The position numbers were made by a program, and so were the translations under genes. The notes under the pieces were generated by a model. The model was not told the origin of the DNA and did not search any database. It worked only from the letters and a program-made list of their open reading frames with translations. 16,902 nucleotides of DNA. It comes from Nocardioidaceae bacterium. GTDB taxonomy: Bacteria > Actinomycetota > Actinomycetes > Propionibacteriales > Nocardioidaceae. How positions within the stretch are numbered: the stretch's first letter is position 1; every line of letters begins with the position of its first letter. The stretch spans positions 1 through 16,902 of the forward strand of contig JACCVA010000015.1 in the NCBI GenBank assembly GCA_013698435.1, given 5' to 3'. Shown here one piece after another: positions 6,364 through 14,907 of the stretch.

Positions 6364-6377
6364 GCCCGTCGTCGGGC
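6364..6377 (-). terminator. weak hairpin after the efflux gene
   Basis: GCCCG-TCGT-CGGGC is a 5-bp stem with a 4-nt loop lying 25 bp past the efflux gene stop. On the minus strand it is followed by TTAGGT rather than a true U-run, so termination would be inefficient at best. Confidence 0.25.
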
Positions 6378-6402
6378 CGCGTCTCAGCCGTGCGCAGCCG
6401 CG

Positions 6403-7941
6403 TCAGGCGGCGACCAGACCGGGCTCGGTCGGGACGTCCTCCTTCTTGGCGTTGACCAAGAGCAGCACCGTCAGCAAGGCCAGGAACAGCAACGTGGCGC
6501 CCCAGAAGAACGACACGTGGTAGCCGTGCACGAACGCGAGCCCCGTGACCTCCTTGGCGTCGGCTGGATCGCGCAGGTTGTCCGCGACGTAGCCGGTCAC
6601 CGCACCGGCGTACAACGTGTTGAGCAACGCCAGACCGAGCGATCCGCCGATCTGCTGTGCGGTGTTGAGCACAGCGCTCGCCACCCCGGCGTCGTGGTGG
6701 CTGATGCCGACCAGGGCGGTGCTGGAGGCCGGGATGAAGACACCTGCGAGACCGACGCTCATCAAGAGCAGCGACGGCAGCACGTGCAGCCAGTACGACG
6801 TGTCCGGGGTGATCTGGGTGAGCAGCAGCATGCCGACCACGGCCATCACCAGCCCGGGGATCAACAGCGGCTTCGGGCCGACCCTCGGCAGCAGCTGTGA
6901 GACGACCCCGGCCGAGACGATGATCCCGCCGCTGAACGGCAAGAACGCGAAGCCGGACCTCAGCGGGCTGTAGCCCAACGTCAGCTGGAAGTAGTAGGTC
7001 AGGAAGAGGAACATTGCGAACAGTCCCGCACCGACCAGCAGAAACGTCAGGTAGGAGCCGCCCCGGTTACGGTCGAGGATGACCCGCATCGGCAGCAGCG
7101 GGTTGTTCGCACGCAGCTCCCACACGATGAAGGCCACCAGCAGCACGGCCGCTGCGATCAGGAAGAACAGTGTCGAACTTGCGGTCCACCCGAGCACCTC
7201 GGTGTTCCTGCCCGGGTCCTTCAGCTTCGCGGCCTCGGTGAAGCCATAGACCAGCGACACCAGGCCGAGCGTCGCCAACACAGCGCCGGGAATGTCGTAG
7301 CGGGTGTCACCCTCGGCCTTGCTCTCGTGCACGATCGGCACGGCTGCCAGCGCGGCGCCGATCGCGATCGGGACGTTGACCCCGAGACACCAGCGCCACG
7401 AGGCGTACTCCGTCAGCACGCCGCCGACGATCAGGCCGATGGCAGCGCCACCACCAGAGATCGCGCCGAAGACGCCGAACGCGAGGGCCCGCTCCTTCGG
7501 CGAGGTGAACATCACTGTGATCAAGGACAGCGCAGCAGGCGCGAGCAGCGCCGCGAAGGCGCCCTGCAAACCTCGGGCGGCGAACAACAGCCCAGCGGTC
7601 GAGGCGACCCCACCCAGGGCGGACGCGCCGGCGAAGCCGAACAGCCCGACGATGAACGTGCGCTTGCGGCCAAGGTAGTCGGCGATCCGGCCGCCGAGCA
7701 GCAGCAACCCGCCGAACGCGAGTGTGTAGGCCGTCACCACCCACTGCCGATCAGCGTCGCTGATACCGAGATCGGCCTGCGCCGACGGCAGCGCGATGTT
7801 GACGATGGACGCATCGAGAATGATCATCAGCTGAGCAATGGCGATGACACCGAGCGCCAACCAGCGCTTCGGGTCCAGACCGTCGTCAGGCGTGGACCGC
7901 CCGGCGGGGGTGGCCTCGGAGGGAGGAGTGGACTCGGTCAC
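6403..7941 (-). CDS. DHA2-family (14-helix) MFS multidrug efflux protein
   Basis: A 512-residue EmrB/QacA-type proton-driven drug exporter. The N-terminal 30 residues are polar. Helix 1 carries the DHA2 signature LDASIVNIALPSAQADL; then come DRQWVVTAYTLAFGG, the loop motif GGRIADYLGRKR (motif A), and AARGLQGAFAALLAPAALSLI. About 14 hydrophobic helices follow, ending in a short charged tail (NAKKEDVPTEPG). The frame is open to a TTG at 8013, but GTG 7941 is preferred: it has AAAGGG 5 nt upstream and gives a standard N-terminus, and the longer start would crowd the hrpA promoter. It is divergent from hrpA and upstream of the frameshifted monooxygenase. An exporter beside a drug-modifying oxygenase suggests a former resistance pair. 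No regulator gene is adjacent. The substrate is unknown. Confidence 0.93.
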   Translation of the reverse strand: MTESTPPSEATPAGRSTPDDGLDPKRWLALGVIAIAQLMIILDASIVNIALPSAQADLGISDADRQWVVTAYTLAFGGLLLLGGRIADYLGRKRTFIVGLFGFAGASALGGVASTAGLLFAARGLQGAFAALLAPAALSLITVMFTSPKERALAFGVFGAISGGGAAIGLIVGGVLTEYASWRWCLGVNVPIAIGAALAAVPIVHESKAEGDTRYDIPGAVLATLGLVSLVYGFTEAAKLKDPGRNTEVLGWTASSTLFFLIAAAVLLVAFIVWELRANNPLLPMRVILDRNRGGSYLTFLLVGAGLFAMFLFLTYYFQLTLGYSPLRSGFAFLPFSGGIIVSAGVVSQLLPRVGPKPLLIPGLVMAVVGMLLLTQITPDTSYWLHVLPSLLLMSVGLAGVFIPASSTALVGISHHDAGVASAVLNTAQQIGGSLGLALLNTLYAGAVTGYVADNLRDPADAKEVTGLAFVHGYHVSFFWGATLLFLALLTVLLLVNAKKEDVPTEPGLVAA

Positions 7942-8006
7942 GAAGACCCTTTCACGTCGGTGGGCATATCGGTGGGCGATCGTGTCGCTCACTCCATCAT
8001 GCGGCA

Positions 8007-8035
8007 CCGACAAAACCGGAAGGCGGCACTAGAGT
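8007..8035 (+). promoter_or_regulatory. candidate leaderless promoter of hrpA
   Basis: TAGAGT (8030-8035) fits the TAnnnT -10 box, and CCGACA (8007-8012) lies exactly 17 bp upstream as a 4/6 match to TTGACA. The hrpA ATG begins 9 nt after the -10 box, so transcription would start at or within 1-3 nt of the codon. There is also no Shine-Dalgarno, as expected for a leaderless mRNA. Confidence 0.5.
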
Positions 8036-8044
8036 CGAACGATC

Positions 8045-11000
8045 ATGACCACCAAGCGGCGCCTCGCGTCAGAGGCGTCCGCCCCCGCGCCGCAGCGCCC
8101 GCCGCGGGTCGTCACCTATCCAGCGCAGCTACCCGTCTCGCAGCGCAAGGACGACATCGCGGCCGCTATCCGTGACCATCAGGTCCTGATCGTCGCGGGC
8201 GAGACCGGCAGCGGCAAGACGACGCAGCTGCCCAAGATCTGCCTCGAGCTGGGACGCGGCCAAGGCGGTGCGGTGATCGGCCACACTCAACCTCGCCGCA
8301 TCGCCGCCAGGACCGTCGCCGAACGGATCGCCACCGAGCTCGACACCGAGCTCGGGCAGCTCGTCGGCTACCAGGTCCGCTTCACCGACAGGTCGAGTGA
8401 GGCGACGGCGGTCAAGGTGATGACCGACGGCATCCTGCTCGCCGAGATCCAGCGCGACGCCACCTTGCGTCGGTACGACACGATCATCATCGACGAGGCG
8501 CACGAGCGCAGCCTCAACATCGACTTCATCCTCGGCTACCTCAAGCAGCTGCTGCCGCGTCGACCGGACCTCAAGGTCGTCATCACCTCTGCCACCATCG
8601 ACCCGGAGAGGTTCTCTGCGCATTTCGACGACGCCCCGATCATCGAGGTGTCGGGCCGCACGTACCCGGTCGAGGTGCGCTACCGAGAGCTCGAGGACGA
8701 CCAGACGCAGGGCATCGTGGACGCGGTCCGCGAGCTGACCAGTGCAGGACCCGGCGACATCTTGGTGTTCTGCTCCGGCGAGCGGGAGATCCGCGACGCC
8801 GCCGACGCGTTGAAGAAGCTCCCACCCAGCCGGGTGACCGACCAGCTCGAGGTGCTCCCGCTGTACGCCCGGCTGTCGTCGCACGAGCAGCACCGCGTCT
8901 TCGCGCCGCACACCACCAGGCGGGTGGTGCTGGCCACCAACGTCGCGGAGACGTCGCTCACCGTGCCCGGCGTCCATTACGTCGTTGACACCGGCCTCGC
9001 CCGCATCTCCCGCTACAGCTCACGTACCAAGGTGCAGCGGCTGCCGATCGAGCCGATCTCGAGGGCGAGTGCCGACCAGCGCAAGGGCCGGTGCGGCCGA
9101 CTCGCGGACGGAATCTGCATCCGGATGTACGCCGAGGAGGACTTCGAGGCGCGACCGGAGTTCACCGACCCCGAGATCTTGCGGACCAACCTTGCCTCGG
9201 TCATCTTGCAGATGACGGCTCTGGGGCTGGGAGACATCGCTAGGTTCCCGTTCCTCGAACCGCCGGACACCCGAGCGGTGCAGGCGGGCTTCCAGCTGCT
9301 CGACGAGCTCGGCGCCATCACGACCGCACCGCCGAAGCGGCGCCCGGCGCGACGCGGCCGCCGCAGCTCTCGCCCCGCCCCCACGGGTGGACCACGCCTC
9401 ACCAGGATCGGCCGCGACCTCGTGCGTCTGCCGGTCGACCCTCGCTTGGCGCGGATGGTGCTGGAGGCCGGGCGGCACGACTGTGTCCGCGAGGTCGTCA
9501 CGATCGTCGCCGCGCTGTCCATCCAGGACCCGCGGGAGCGGCCGACCGAGCAGCAGGAACAGGCCGACCAGGCGCACCGGCGGTTCACCGACCGCACCTC
9601 TGACTTCGCCAGCCTCCTCAACTTGTGGCGCTACATCAAGGATCAGCAGCAGGAGCTGTCGTCCAGCGGCTTCCGGCGCATGTGCAAGCGAGAGTTCCTG
9701 AACTACCTCCGTGTCCGTGAGTGGCAGGACCTCGACTCACAGCTACGCCAGGTCGCCAAGCAGCTCGGCGTCTCACTGACCACGACCCCCGCCGCGGCGG
9801 AGGCCGTCCACCGATCGTTGCTGGCGGGACTGCTGTCCCACATCGGCATGCGTGACGAGGAGAGGCGCGACTACCTGGGCGCCCGCGGCACCCGGTTCGC
9901 CATCTTTCCCGGCTCCGGGCTGTTCAAGTCCCAGCCCGCGTTCGTGATGGCCGCGGAGCTCGTCGAGACCGGGCGGCTCTGGGGCCGGGTGAACGCGCGG
10001 ATCGAGCCCGAGTGGGCCGAGGACATCGCCGGCCACATCGTCAAGCGCAGCTACAGCGAGCCGCATTGGGAGAAGAGCCGCGGGGCGGTGGTCGCGCTCG
10101 AGAAGGTGTCGCTGTACGGCGTCCCGATCGTGAGCGACCGCTTGGTCAACTACGGTCGCATCGACCCCACGGCGGCCCGGGAGCTGTTCATCAGGCACGC
10201 GCTGGTGCAGGGGGAGTGGGCGACCCACCACCGGTTCTTCGCCGCGAACCGGGCACTGCTGGAGGAGGCCGAAGAGCTCGAGCACCGGGCTCGTCGTCGC
10301 GACATCGTGGTCGACGACGAGACGGTCTACGACCTCTACGAGCAGCGCATCCCGGCCGACGTGGTCTCGACCGCCCATTTCGACGCCTGGTGGAAACGCC
10401 AACAGCACGACACCCCTGACCTGCTGACGTTCACACCGGACATGCTCGTGCACGACGAAGCCGAGGTCTCCCCTGACGACTTCCCGCTCGCCTGGCGCCA
10501 CGGTGAGGCCGAGCTGCCCCTCGCGTACCAGTTCGAGCCGGGCACCGACCTCGACGGCGTCACCGTCGACATCCCGGTCGCAACGCTGCCGCAGGTCGGC
10601 GCCCGGGACTTCTCGTGGCCGGTCCCTGGGCTGCGAGAGGAGCTCGTCGTGGCGATGATCCGCTCACTGCCGAAACAGCTGCGAGTCAACTTCGTCCCGG
10701 CGCCCAACGTTGCTCGCGGCTTCCTTGCCGCGGTGGCAGCGGGGGAGGAGCCGCTGGTCGACGCGCTGACCAGGTACCTACGTCGCACGACGGGGGTGAC
10801 CGTGCCACCCGATGCGTGGGACTTCGCCAAGGTGCCCGCGCACCTTCGCACCTCCTTTCGGGTGGTGGACGACGCAGGCGCCGAGCTGGGAGTCGGCAAG
10901 GACATCGAGGCGCTCAAAGAGCAGCTGCGGGGGCAGGCCGACAATGCCGTAGCGGCTGCGGCTGCCGGTCTGGAGCGATCCGGGCTGACCCGCTGGGACT

Positions 11001-11833
11001 TCGACACCCTTCCCCGAGTCTTTCGGCAGACCCGCGCCGGGCTCGAGGTTCGCGGCTATCCAGCGCTCGTCGACAACGGCACTTCTGTCGCCATCGCGGT
11101 GCTCGGTACCGAGCAGGCGCAGCGCAGCGCGATGGTGCTGGGTGTCCGACGGCTCCTTCTCATCTCGGTCCCGTCGCCGACGGCCGCCATCGCGGCCGGC
11201 CTGTCCAACGCCGACAAGCTCGCCCTCGCACTCAACCCGGTAGGTGGTGCCACCGCTCTCCTCGACGACGCGTACGCCGCCGCAGTCGACGCCTTGGTCG
11301 CCGACCATGGCGGGACCCCCTGGGACCAGGAGTCGTTCCACGGTCTCGTCGAGGCGGTCCGCCGACACGGCCGGGCGCGTACCGAGCAGCTGGTCATCTT
11401 GGCCAGGGACGCTGTGACCGCAGCGCACGCCGTCGACCGGCGGGTGTCGGGTCGGGCTGAGCTCGCGCTGCTTCCTGCGCTGTCCGACCTCAAGGCGCAG
11501 TGGGAGCGACTGATGGGCTCCGGCTGGGCCGCGGCGGCAGGGAGGGCGGCGCTGCGGCACTACCCGCGCTACTTCGCAGCCATGGAGCAGCGGCTCGACA
11601 AGCTCCCCGGCGATCCGCGCCGTGACGCCGTGCTGATGGCAACGGTGGCCGGCGTGCAGTCGGCGTACCTGCAGCGGATGGAGAGTCTGCGTCCCGGAGA
11701 GCCGCCTGGGGAGGGCCTCCACGCGGTCCGGTGGATGATCGAAGAGCTGCGAGTGAGCCTGTGGGCGCAGCACCTTGGCACTTCTCAGCCGGTCTCGGTG
11801 AACCGGATCGAGAAGGCTCTCTCGGATCTCTGA
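8045..11833 (+). CDS. hrpA: ATP-dependent RNA helicase HrpA (DEAH/RHA)
   Basis: A 1262-residue DEAH-box helicase, close to the usual HrpA length of about 1300. Visible motifs: Walker A GETGSGKT (52-59), TQPRRIAA (motif Ia), DEAH (150-153), SAT (182-184), TNVAETSLTVPGV (motif V) and QRKGRCGR (345-352, motif VI). These are followed by the HA2/OB region and a long C-terminal DUF3418 section (from about 680) typical of bacterial HrpA. E. coli HrpA uses ATP to unwind RNA, processes fimbrial mRNA and resolves stalled ribosomes; the actinobacterial role is less well known. A basic Pro/Arg insert (PKRRPARRGRRSSRPAP, about 428-444) separates the helicase core from the winged-helix/HA2 part and may add RNA affinity. 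The start ATG 8045 is set by the leaderless promoter; a Shine-Dalgarno is absent. Confidence 0.97.
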   Translation: MTTKRRLASEASAPAPQRPPRVVTYPAQLPVSQRKDDIAAAIRDHQVLIVAGETGSGKTTQLPKICLELGRGQGGAVIGHTQPRRIAARTVAERIATELDTELGQLVGYQVRFTDRSSEATAVKVMTDGILLAEIQRDATLRRYDTIIIDEAHERSLNIDFILGYLKQLLPRRPDLKVVITSATIDPERFSAHFDDAPIIEVSGRTYPVEVRYRELEDDQTQGIVDAVRELTSAGPGDILVFCSGEREIRDAADALKKLPPSRVTDQLEVLPLYARLSSHEQHRVFAPHTTRRVVLATNVAETSLTVPGVHYVVDTGLARISRYSSRTKVQRLPIEPISRASADQRKGRCGRLADGICIRMYAEEDFEARPEFTDPEILRTNLASVILQMTALGLGDIARFPFLEPPDTRAVQAGFQLLDELGAITTAPPKRRPARRGRRSSRPAPTGGPRLTRIGRDLVRLPVDPRLARMVLEAGRHDCVREVVTIVAALSIQDPRERPTEQQEQADQAHRRFTDRTSDFASLLNLWRYIKDQQQELSSSGFRRMCKREFLNYLRVREWQDLDSQLRQVAKQLGVSLTTTPAAAEAVHRSLLAGLLSHIGMRDEERRDYLGARGTRFAIFPGSGLFKSQPAFVMAAELVETGRLWGRVNARIEPEWAEDIAGHIVKRSYSEPHWEKSRGAVVALEKVSLYGVPIVSDRLVNYGRIDPTAARELFIRHALVQGEWATHHRFFAANRALLEEAEELEHRARRRDIVVDDETVYDLYEQRIPADVVSTAHFDAWWKRQQHDTPDLLTFTPDMLVHDEAEVSPDDFPLAWRHGEAELPLAYQFEPGTDLDGVTVDIPVATLPQVGARDFSWPVPGLREELVVAMIRSLPKQLRVNFVPAPNVARGFLAAVAAGEEPLVDALTRYLRRTTGVTVPPDAWDFAKVPAHLRTSFRVVDDAGAELGVGKDIEALKEQLRGQADNAVAAAAAGLERSGLTRWDFDTLPRVFRQTRAGLEVRGYPALVDNGTSVAIAVLGTEQAQRSAMVLGVRRLLLISVPSPTAAIAAGLSNADKLALALNPVGGATALLDDAYAAAVDALVADHGGTPWDQESFHGLVEAVRRHGRARTEQLVILARDAVTAAHAVDRRVSGRAELALLPALSDLKAQWERLMGSGWAAAAGRAALRHYPRYFAAMEQRLDKLPGDPRRDAVLMATVAGVQSAYLQRMESLRPGEPPGEGLHAVRWMIEELRVSLWAQHLGTSQPVSVNRIEKALSDL

Positions 11834-11894
11834 CGGCGCGCAGAACCGGTCGAGCGATGCCGCCGATCCGCCGCGCCGCTGGTCCCGACGCTAG

Positions 11895-11900
11895 TAGAGT
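11895..11900 (+). promoter_or_regulatory. candidate -10 box TAGAGT for the DUF1206 gene
   Basis: TAGAGT lies in the 90-bp gap after hrpA, 23 bp before the DUF1206 ATG. It is the same hexamer as the hrpA -10 box. A transcript starting about 7 nt on would carry the GAGGCGAGGGAG ribosome site. No -35 consensus is evident. Confidence 0.4.
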
Positions 11901-11923
11901 GCCGCCCGAGGCGAGGGAGACGC

Positions 11924-12739
11924 ATGAACACTGCGCAGAACACGGCCCATCAGGTCCACGACAACGAGTGGTTCGAGCGGCTGGTGCGAGTCGGCTTGGC
12001 GTCGTACGGCGTCGTGCACCTGCTCATCGGCTGGCTGGCGCTCCAGCTCGCTTTCGGCGACAGCTCGGGGGCACCCGACCAGCAGGGTGCGCTCCAGCAG
12101 ATCGCGGCCGAGCCGTTCGGTGAGGTGCTGCTGTGGATTATCGCCGTCGGGCTCCTCGCGATGGCCGTCTGGCAGGCGATCGAGGCGTTCGTTGGCCACC
12201 AGAGCAGAGACAATCCCAAGCGTGCGCTGAAGCGCGTCGGCTCGGCCGGCAAGGCGGTCATCTACATCGGCCTCGCGATCTCGTCGGCCAAGACGGCTCT
12301 GGAGTCGAAGTCGAAGTCCACCAGCAAGGACTCGATGACCGCGAAGTTGATGGACCTGCCGTTCGGCCGCATCCTCGTCTTCGCAGTCGGCGCCGTGATC
12401 ATCGGCGTCGGAGTTGCGCTCGTGGTCAAGGGCGTGAAGAAGAAGTTCGAGCGCGACCTCGACTCCCGAGCGACCTCAGGGTCGTCGGGCACGGCTGTGG
12501 TGCGGCTCGGCCAGGTCGGCTACGCCGCCAAGGGGGTCGCACTAGGCGTCGTGGGAGGCTTGTTCGTCTGGGCGGCGTTGACGTACGACGCCCAGAAGGC
12601 CGGCGGCCTCGACGTCGCCCTGCGCAAGCTGCTCGACACAGGCTCCGGCCCCTGGCTGCTGGCGCTGGTCGCCGCCGGAATCGTCTGCTTCGGTGCCTAC
12701 TGCTTCGCCTGGGCAAGGTACGCCGACACGTCGTCGTAA
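11924..12739 (+). CDS. DUF1206 membrane protein
   Basis: A 271-residue integral membrane protein built of three repeats of a two-helix unit, the DUF1206 pattern. Repeat 1 (about 22-90): VRVGLASYGVVHLLIGWLAL and LLWIIAVGLLAMAVWQAIEAF. Repeat 2 (about 102-172): RVGSAGKAVIYIGLAI and ILVFAVGAVIIGVGVALVVKGV, joined by a loop of Lys/Ser repeats (ESKSKSTSKDS). Repeat 3 (about 188-267): RLGQVGYAAKGVALGVVGG and LLALVAAGIVCFGAYCFAWARY. Each unit starts with R-x-G-x-x-(S/G)-(Y/K), and the final F-A-W-A-R-Y is also typical. ATG 11924 has a strong purine-rich Shine-Dalgarno. The function of the family is unknown. It follows hrpA by 90 bp, probably with its own promoter, and converges on the FUSC gene. Confidence 0.93.
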   Translation: MNTAQNTAHQVHDNEWFERLVRVGLASYGVVHLLIGWLALQLAFGDSSGAPDQQGALQQIAAEPFGEVLLWIIAVGLLAMAVWQAIEAFVGHQSRDNPKRALKRVGSAGKAVIYIGLAISSAKTALESKSKSTSKDSMTAKLMDLPFGRILVFAVGAVIIGVGVALVVKGVKKKFERDLDSRATSGSSGTAVVRLGQVGYAAKGVALGVVGGLFVWAALTYDAQKAGGLDVALRKLLDTGSGPWLLALVAAGIVCFGAYCFAWARYADTSS

Positions 12740-12753
12740 TCCTCCGGCCGCCG

Positions 12754-12772
12754 CTCACGCCTCCATCGTGAG
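12754..12772. terminator. small hairpin between convergent genes
   Basis: CTCACG (12754-12759) and CGTGAG (12767-12772) can pair in 6 bp around a 7-nt loop, inside the 51-bp gap between the convergent DUF1206 and FUSC genes. There is no U-tract on either strand. It is placed as a bidirectional terminator would be, but is weak. Confidence 0.35.
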
Positions 12773-12790
12773 AGGGGCGCTTTCGCTCGA

Positions 12791-13888
12791 CTACGGCCGG
12801 GCAGGGACGTGCGCGATCGCTTCGGCGTAGGTCAGGCCGCTCAGCTCGAGCAGGTCGACGACGAGAGATCGCATCTGGCCGAGCACGACGGCCGCCGACA
12901 GCGTCAGGGGCTCGGTGGCACCGGCGCTGCGCTCGGCGGCGGACAGCAGGAGGGGTCGCGCCGCATCGGGGGGCCGATCCGCAGCGAACTCGGCGGCCAT
13001 CGCCTCGGCTGCTACCGCGAGCTCGTCGAGCAGCTCCAGATAGTCCGGCGGCATCGTCTCATCCAGCCGGGCGCTGACGACGACGCGACGGATGAGCACA
13101 CGGGCATTGCGCAGTGCCCGGTCGAGCGGTCCCACCACCTCAGCGATCGACCGGACGCTTTGTCTCGAGCCGCGCCGAAATGGCGACGACCTGACCACCT
13201 CGAGCCCTTCGCTGGCGGCGGCTCGCAGGTCCTCCAGCAGTGCCTGCGTTTCACGGGCCCGGTCGAGTGTGTCCGACGCGTGGTCGACATCGACGTGCTC
13301 GGCGCTGACGGCCGCGGACCGCAGCAGTCGGGCCAGCTCCGCTGTGACCTTGGCGGCCTGCTCTCGGGGGCGCCGCAGCGGCGCTCCCGGCACCAGTGTC
13401 GCCGCGACCAGCGCGACGCCTCCACCGATGAAGGCGTCGAAGATCCGGCTGACGCCCCCGTCGAGCGGCAGCAGCGTGGTCACGACGATCGACTGCACCG
13501 CCACCTGCCCGATGAACAGTGCCCCGGCGTCCAGCACGATCGCCGCCGACATCGCCACTGCCACCACGACCACGATCTGCCAACCGCCCTGTCCGAACAG
13601 ATGTGTGAACCCGTCCGCGATCCCGATTCCGACGGCACAGCCGACGGTCACCTCGGCAACCCGGCGTAACCGCTGCCCGTACGACGTCCCCAGGCACAGC
13701 ACCGCCGCGACCGGCGCGAAGAAGGGTCGGGTGTGCCCGAACAGCGTCGTCGCGATCACCCAGGCCGCTCCGGCAGCGAGCGCGCATTGGCCGATCATCC
13801 AGGCCTTCGCCTGCAGCCGTCGGAGCCGGGCAGCAGTCGACAACCGCCCCCGCTCGAACGCGCGGTCGCCCAAGCCCGACAGGTCCAT
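12791..13888 (-). CDS. FUSC-family membrane protein (aromatic acid exporter-like)
   Basis: A 365-residue protein. Residues about 28-170 hold roughly six hydrophobic helices: WMIGQCALAAGAAWVIA, the PFFAPVAAVLCLGTSYGQRLRRVAEVTVGCAVGIGIAD region, WQIVVVVAVAMSAAIVL and SIVVTTLLPLDGG through ALVAATLVPG. The short motif FFAPVAAV followed by Y-G-Q-R-x-R-R is characteristic of FUSC/ArAE half-transporters (p-hydroxybenzoate efflux and relatives). Residues about 175-360 are a long helical cytoplasmic domain with many Glu, Arg and Ala. Full-length ArAE proteins have two membrane units; this is the single-unit form common in actinobacteria and probably dimerises. ATG 13888 has AGGATG 7 nt upstream. It is divergent from the aldo/keto reductase (73-bp gap). 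The substrate is unknown. Confidence 0.88.
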   Translation of the reverse strand: MDLSGLGDRAFERGRLSTAARLRRLQAKAWMIGQCALAAGAAWVIATTLFGHTRPFFAPVAAVLCLGTSYGQRLRRVAEVTVGCAVGIGIADGFTHLFGQGGWQIVVVVAVAMSAAIVLDAGALFIGQVAVQSIVVTTLLPLDGGVSRIFDAFIGGGVALVAATLVPGAPLRRPREQAAKVTAELARLLRSAAVSAEHVDVDHASDTLDRARETQALLEDLRAAASEGLEVVRSSPFRRGSRQSVRSIAEVVGPLDRALRNARVLIRRVVVSARLDETMPPDYLELLDELAVAAEAMAAEFAADRPPDAARPLLLSAAERSAGATEPLTLSAAVVLGQMRSLVVDLLELSGLTYAEAIAHVPARP

Positions 13889-13961
13889 GGCATCATCCTG
13901 ACAGCGCCGACCGCTTGACCCGTCGCATGCGGCACAGCCGGAAGGATGGCAGGCTTAAGGC

Positions 13962-14819
13962 ATGCAGACGCGACAGCTCGGAGACGTCCAGGTCGGGGCC
14001 ATCGGCCTCGGCGCCATGCCGTTGACAGAAGACGAGCGGCCGTCGGAGGATCAGGCGATCGCGACCGTGCACGCTGCCCTCGAGGCCGGCGTCACGTTGA
14101 TCGACACCGCCGACGCCTACACCCCCTCCGACCACGGCCCCGGCCTGAACGAGGAGGTGGTCGCCAGAGCACTGTCGACCTACGCCGGCGCACGTGACCA
14201 GGTGCTCGTTGCCACCAAGGGCGGTCACACCAGAGACGGCAGCGACTGGGGGCTCAACGGGCGGCCCGACTACCTCCGGCACGCCTGTGAGCAGTCGCTG
14301 CGGCGTCTCGGCGTCGAGTCCCTCGACCTCTACCAGCACCACCGGCCCGACCCTGACGTGCCGTACGCCGAGACGATGGTCGGACTCAAGGAGCTCTACG
14401 ACGCCGGCCTGATCCAGCGCGCCGGCATCTCCAACGCCGACCCCGACCAGATCCGTACCGCCCACGCGATCCTCGGGGGAGCCCTGGTGTCGGTCCAGAA
14501 CCAGTTCTCGCCGGCGTTTCGCAGCAGTGAGCCCGAGATCGCGGTGTGCGCCGAGCTGGGGCTGGCCTTCCTGCCGTGGAGCCCGCTCGGGGGCAGCAGC
14601 GGCGCCAAGGACCTCGGTTCCGCCTACGCCGCCTTCCAAGAGGTCGCCGACGCCCACGACGTCAGCCCGCAACGGGTCTGCCTCGCCTGGGAGCTGGCGC
14701 TGTCGGAGTGCGTACTGCCGATTCCCGGTGCCAGTCGCCCGGCGTCGATCGAGGACTCGGCGCAGGCCACCGAGCTCACCCTCAGCGACGACGAGATCAC
14801 CCGGCTGTCCGCCACCTGA
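13962..14819 (+). CDS. aldo/keto reductase
   Basis: A 285-residue NAD(P)H-dependent aldo/keto reductase, a (beta/alpha)8 barrel. The catalytic tetrad is visible: D48 and Y53 in LIDTADAYTPS, K86 in VATKGG, and H127 in DLYQHHRPD. The SVQNQFSP strand, the PWSPLGG turn and the C-terminal IPGASRPASIEDSAQA nucleotide-phosphate loop complete the family pattern. It reduces an aldehyde or ketone to an alcohol in the cytoplasm; the physiological substrate is not predictable. The start ATG 13962 has no well-spaced Shine-Dalgarno. CAGGCT (13950-13955) ends 6 nt before it and could be a -10 box for a leaderless transcript. It is divergent from the FUSC exporter, so the pair might handle a related small molecule, but this is only suggestive. 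Confidence 0.95.
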   Translation: MQTRQLGDVQVGAIGLGAMPLTEDERPSEDQAIATVHAALEAGVTLIDTADAYTPSDHGPGLNEEVVARALSTYAGARDQVLVATKGGHTRDGSDWGLNGRPDYLRHACEQSLRRLGVESLDLYQHHRPDPDVPYAETMVGLKELYDAGLIQRAGISNADPDQIRTAHAILGGALVSVQNQFSPAFRSSEPEIAVCAELGLAFLPWSPLGGSSGAKDLGSAYAAFQEVADAHDVSPQRVCLAWELALSECVLPIPGASRPASIEDSAQATELTLSDDEITRLSAT

Positions 14820-14873
14820 CGCGTTGACGTCTGCGGCGCTCCGGAGGGGCCCACATTCTCAGGATCCTCGACT

Positions 14874-14901
14874 TGCCCGCGCTGTGAGGCTGAGTTAGCG
14901 T
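14874..14901 (+). promoter_or_regulatory. promoter of the riboswitch-rpf transcript
   Basis: TTGCCC (14874-14879) and TAGCGT (14896-14901) are separated by 16 bp. The predicted start near 14908 places the whole riboswitch in a leader of about 250 nt, with a short GCTCCC/GGGAGC hairpin at its very 5' end (14911-14925). Confidence 0.55.
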
Positions 14902-14907
14902 GCACTG

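Noticed and set aside
7307..7744. Alternative frames within the MFS gene, and similar long frames inside hrpA
   Set aside because: Shadow frames typical of high-GC DNA; they lie inside genes with clear family motifs.
7942..8013. Longer 536-residue form of the MFS protein starting at TTG 8013
   Set aside because: TTG lacks a Shine-Dalgarno and overlaps the hrpA promoter; GTG 7941 has a well-placed AAAGGG.
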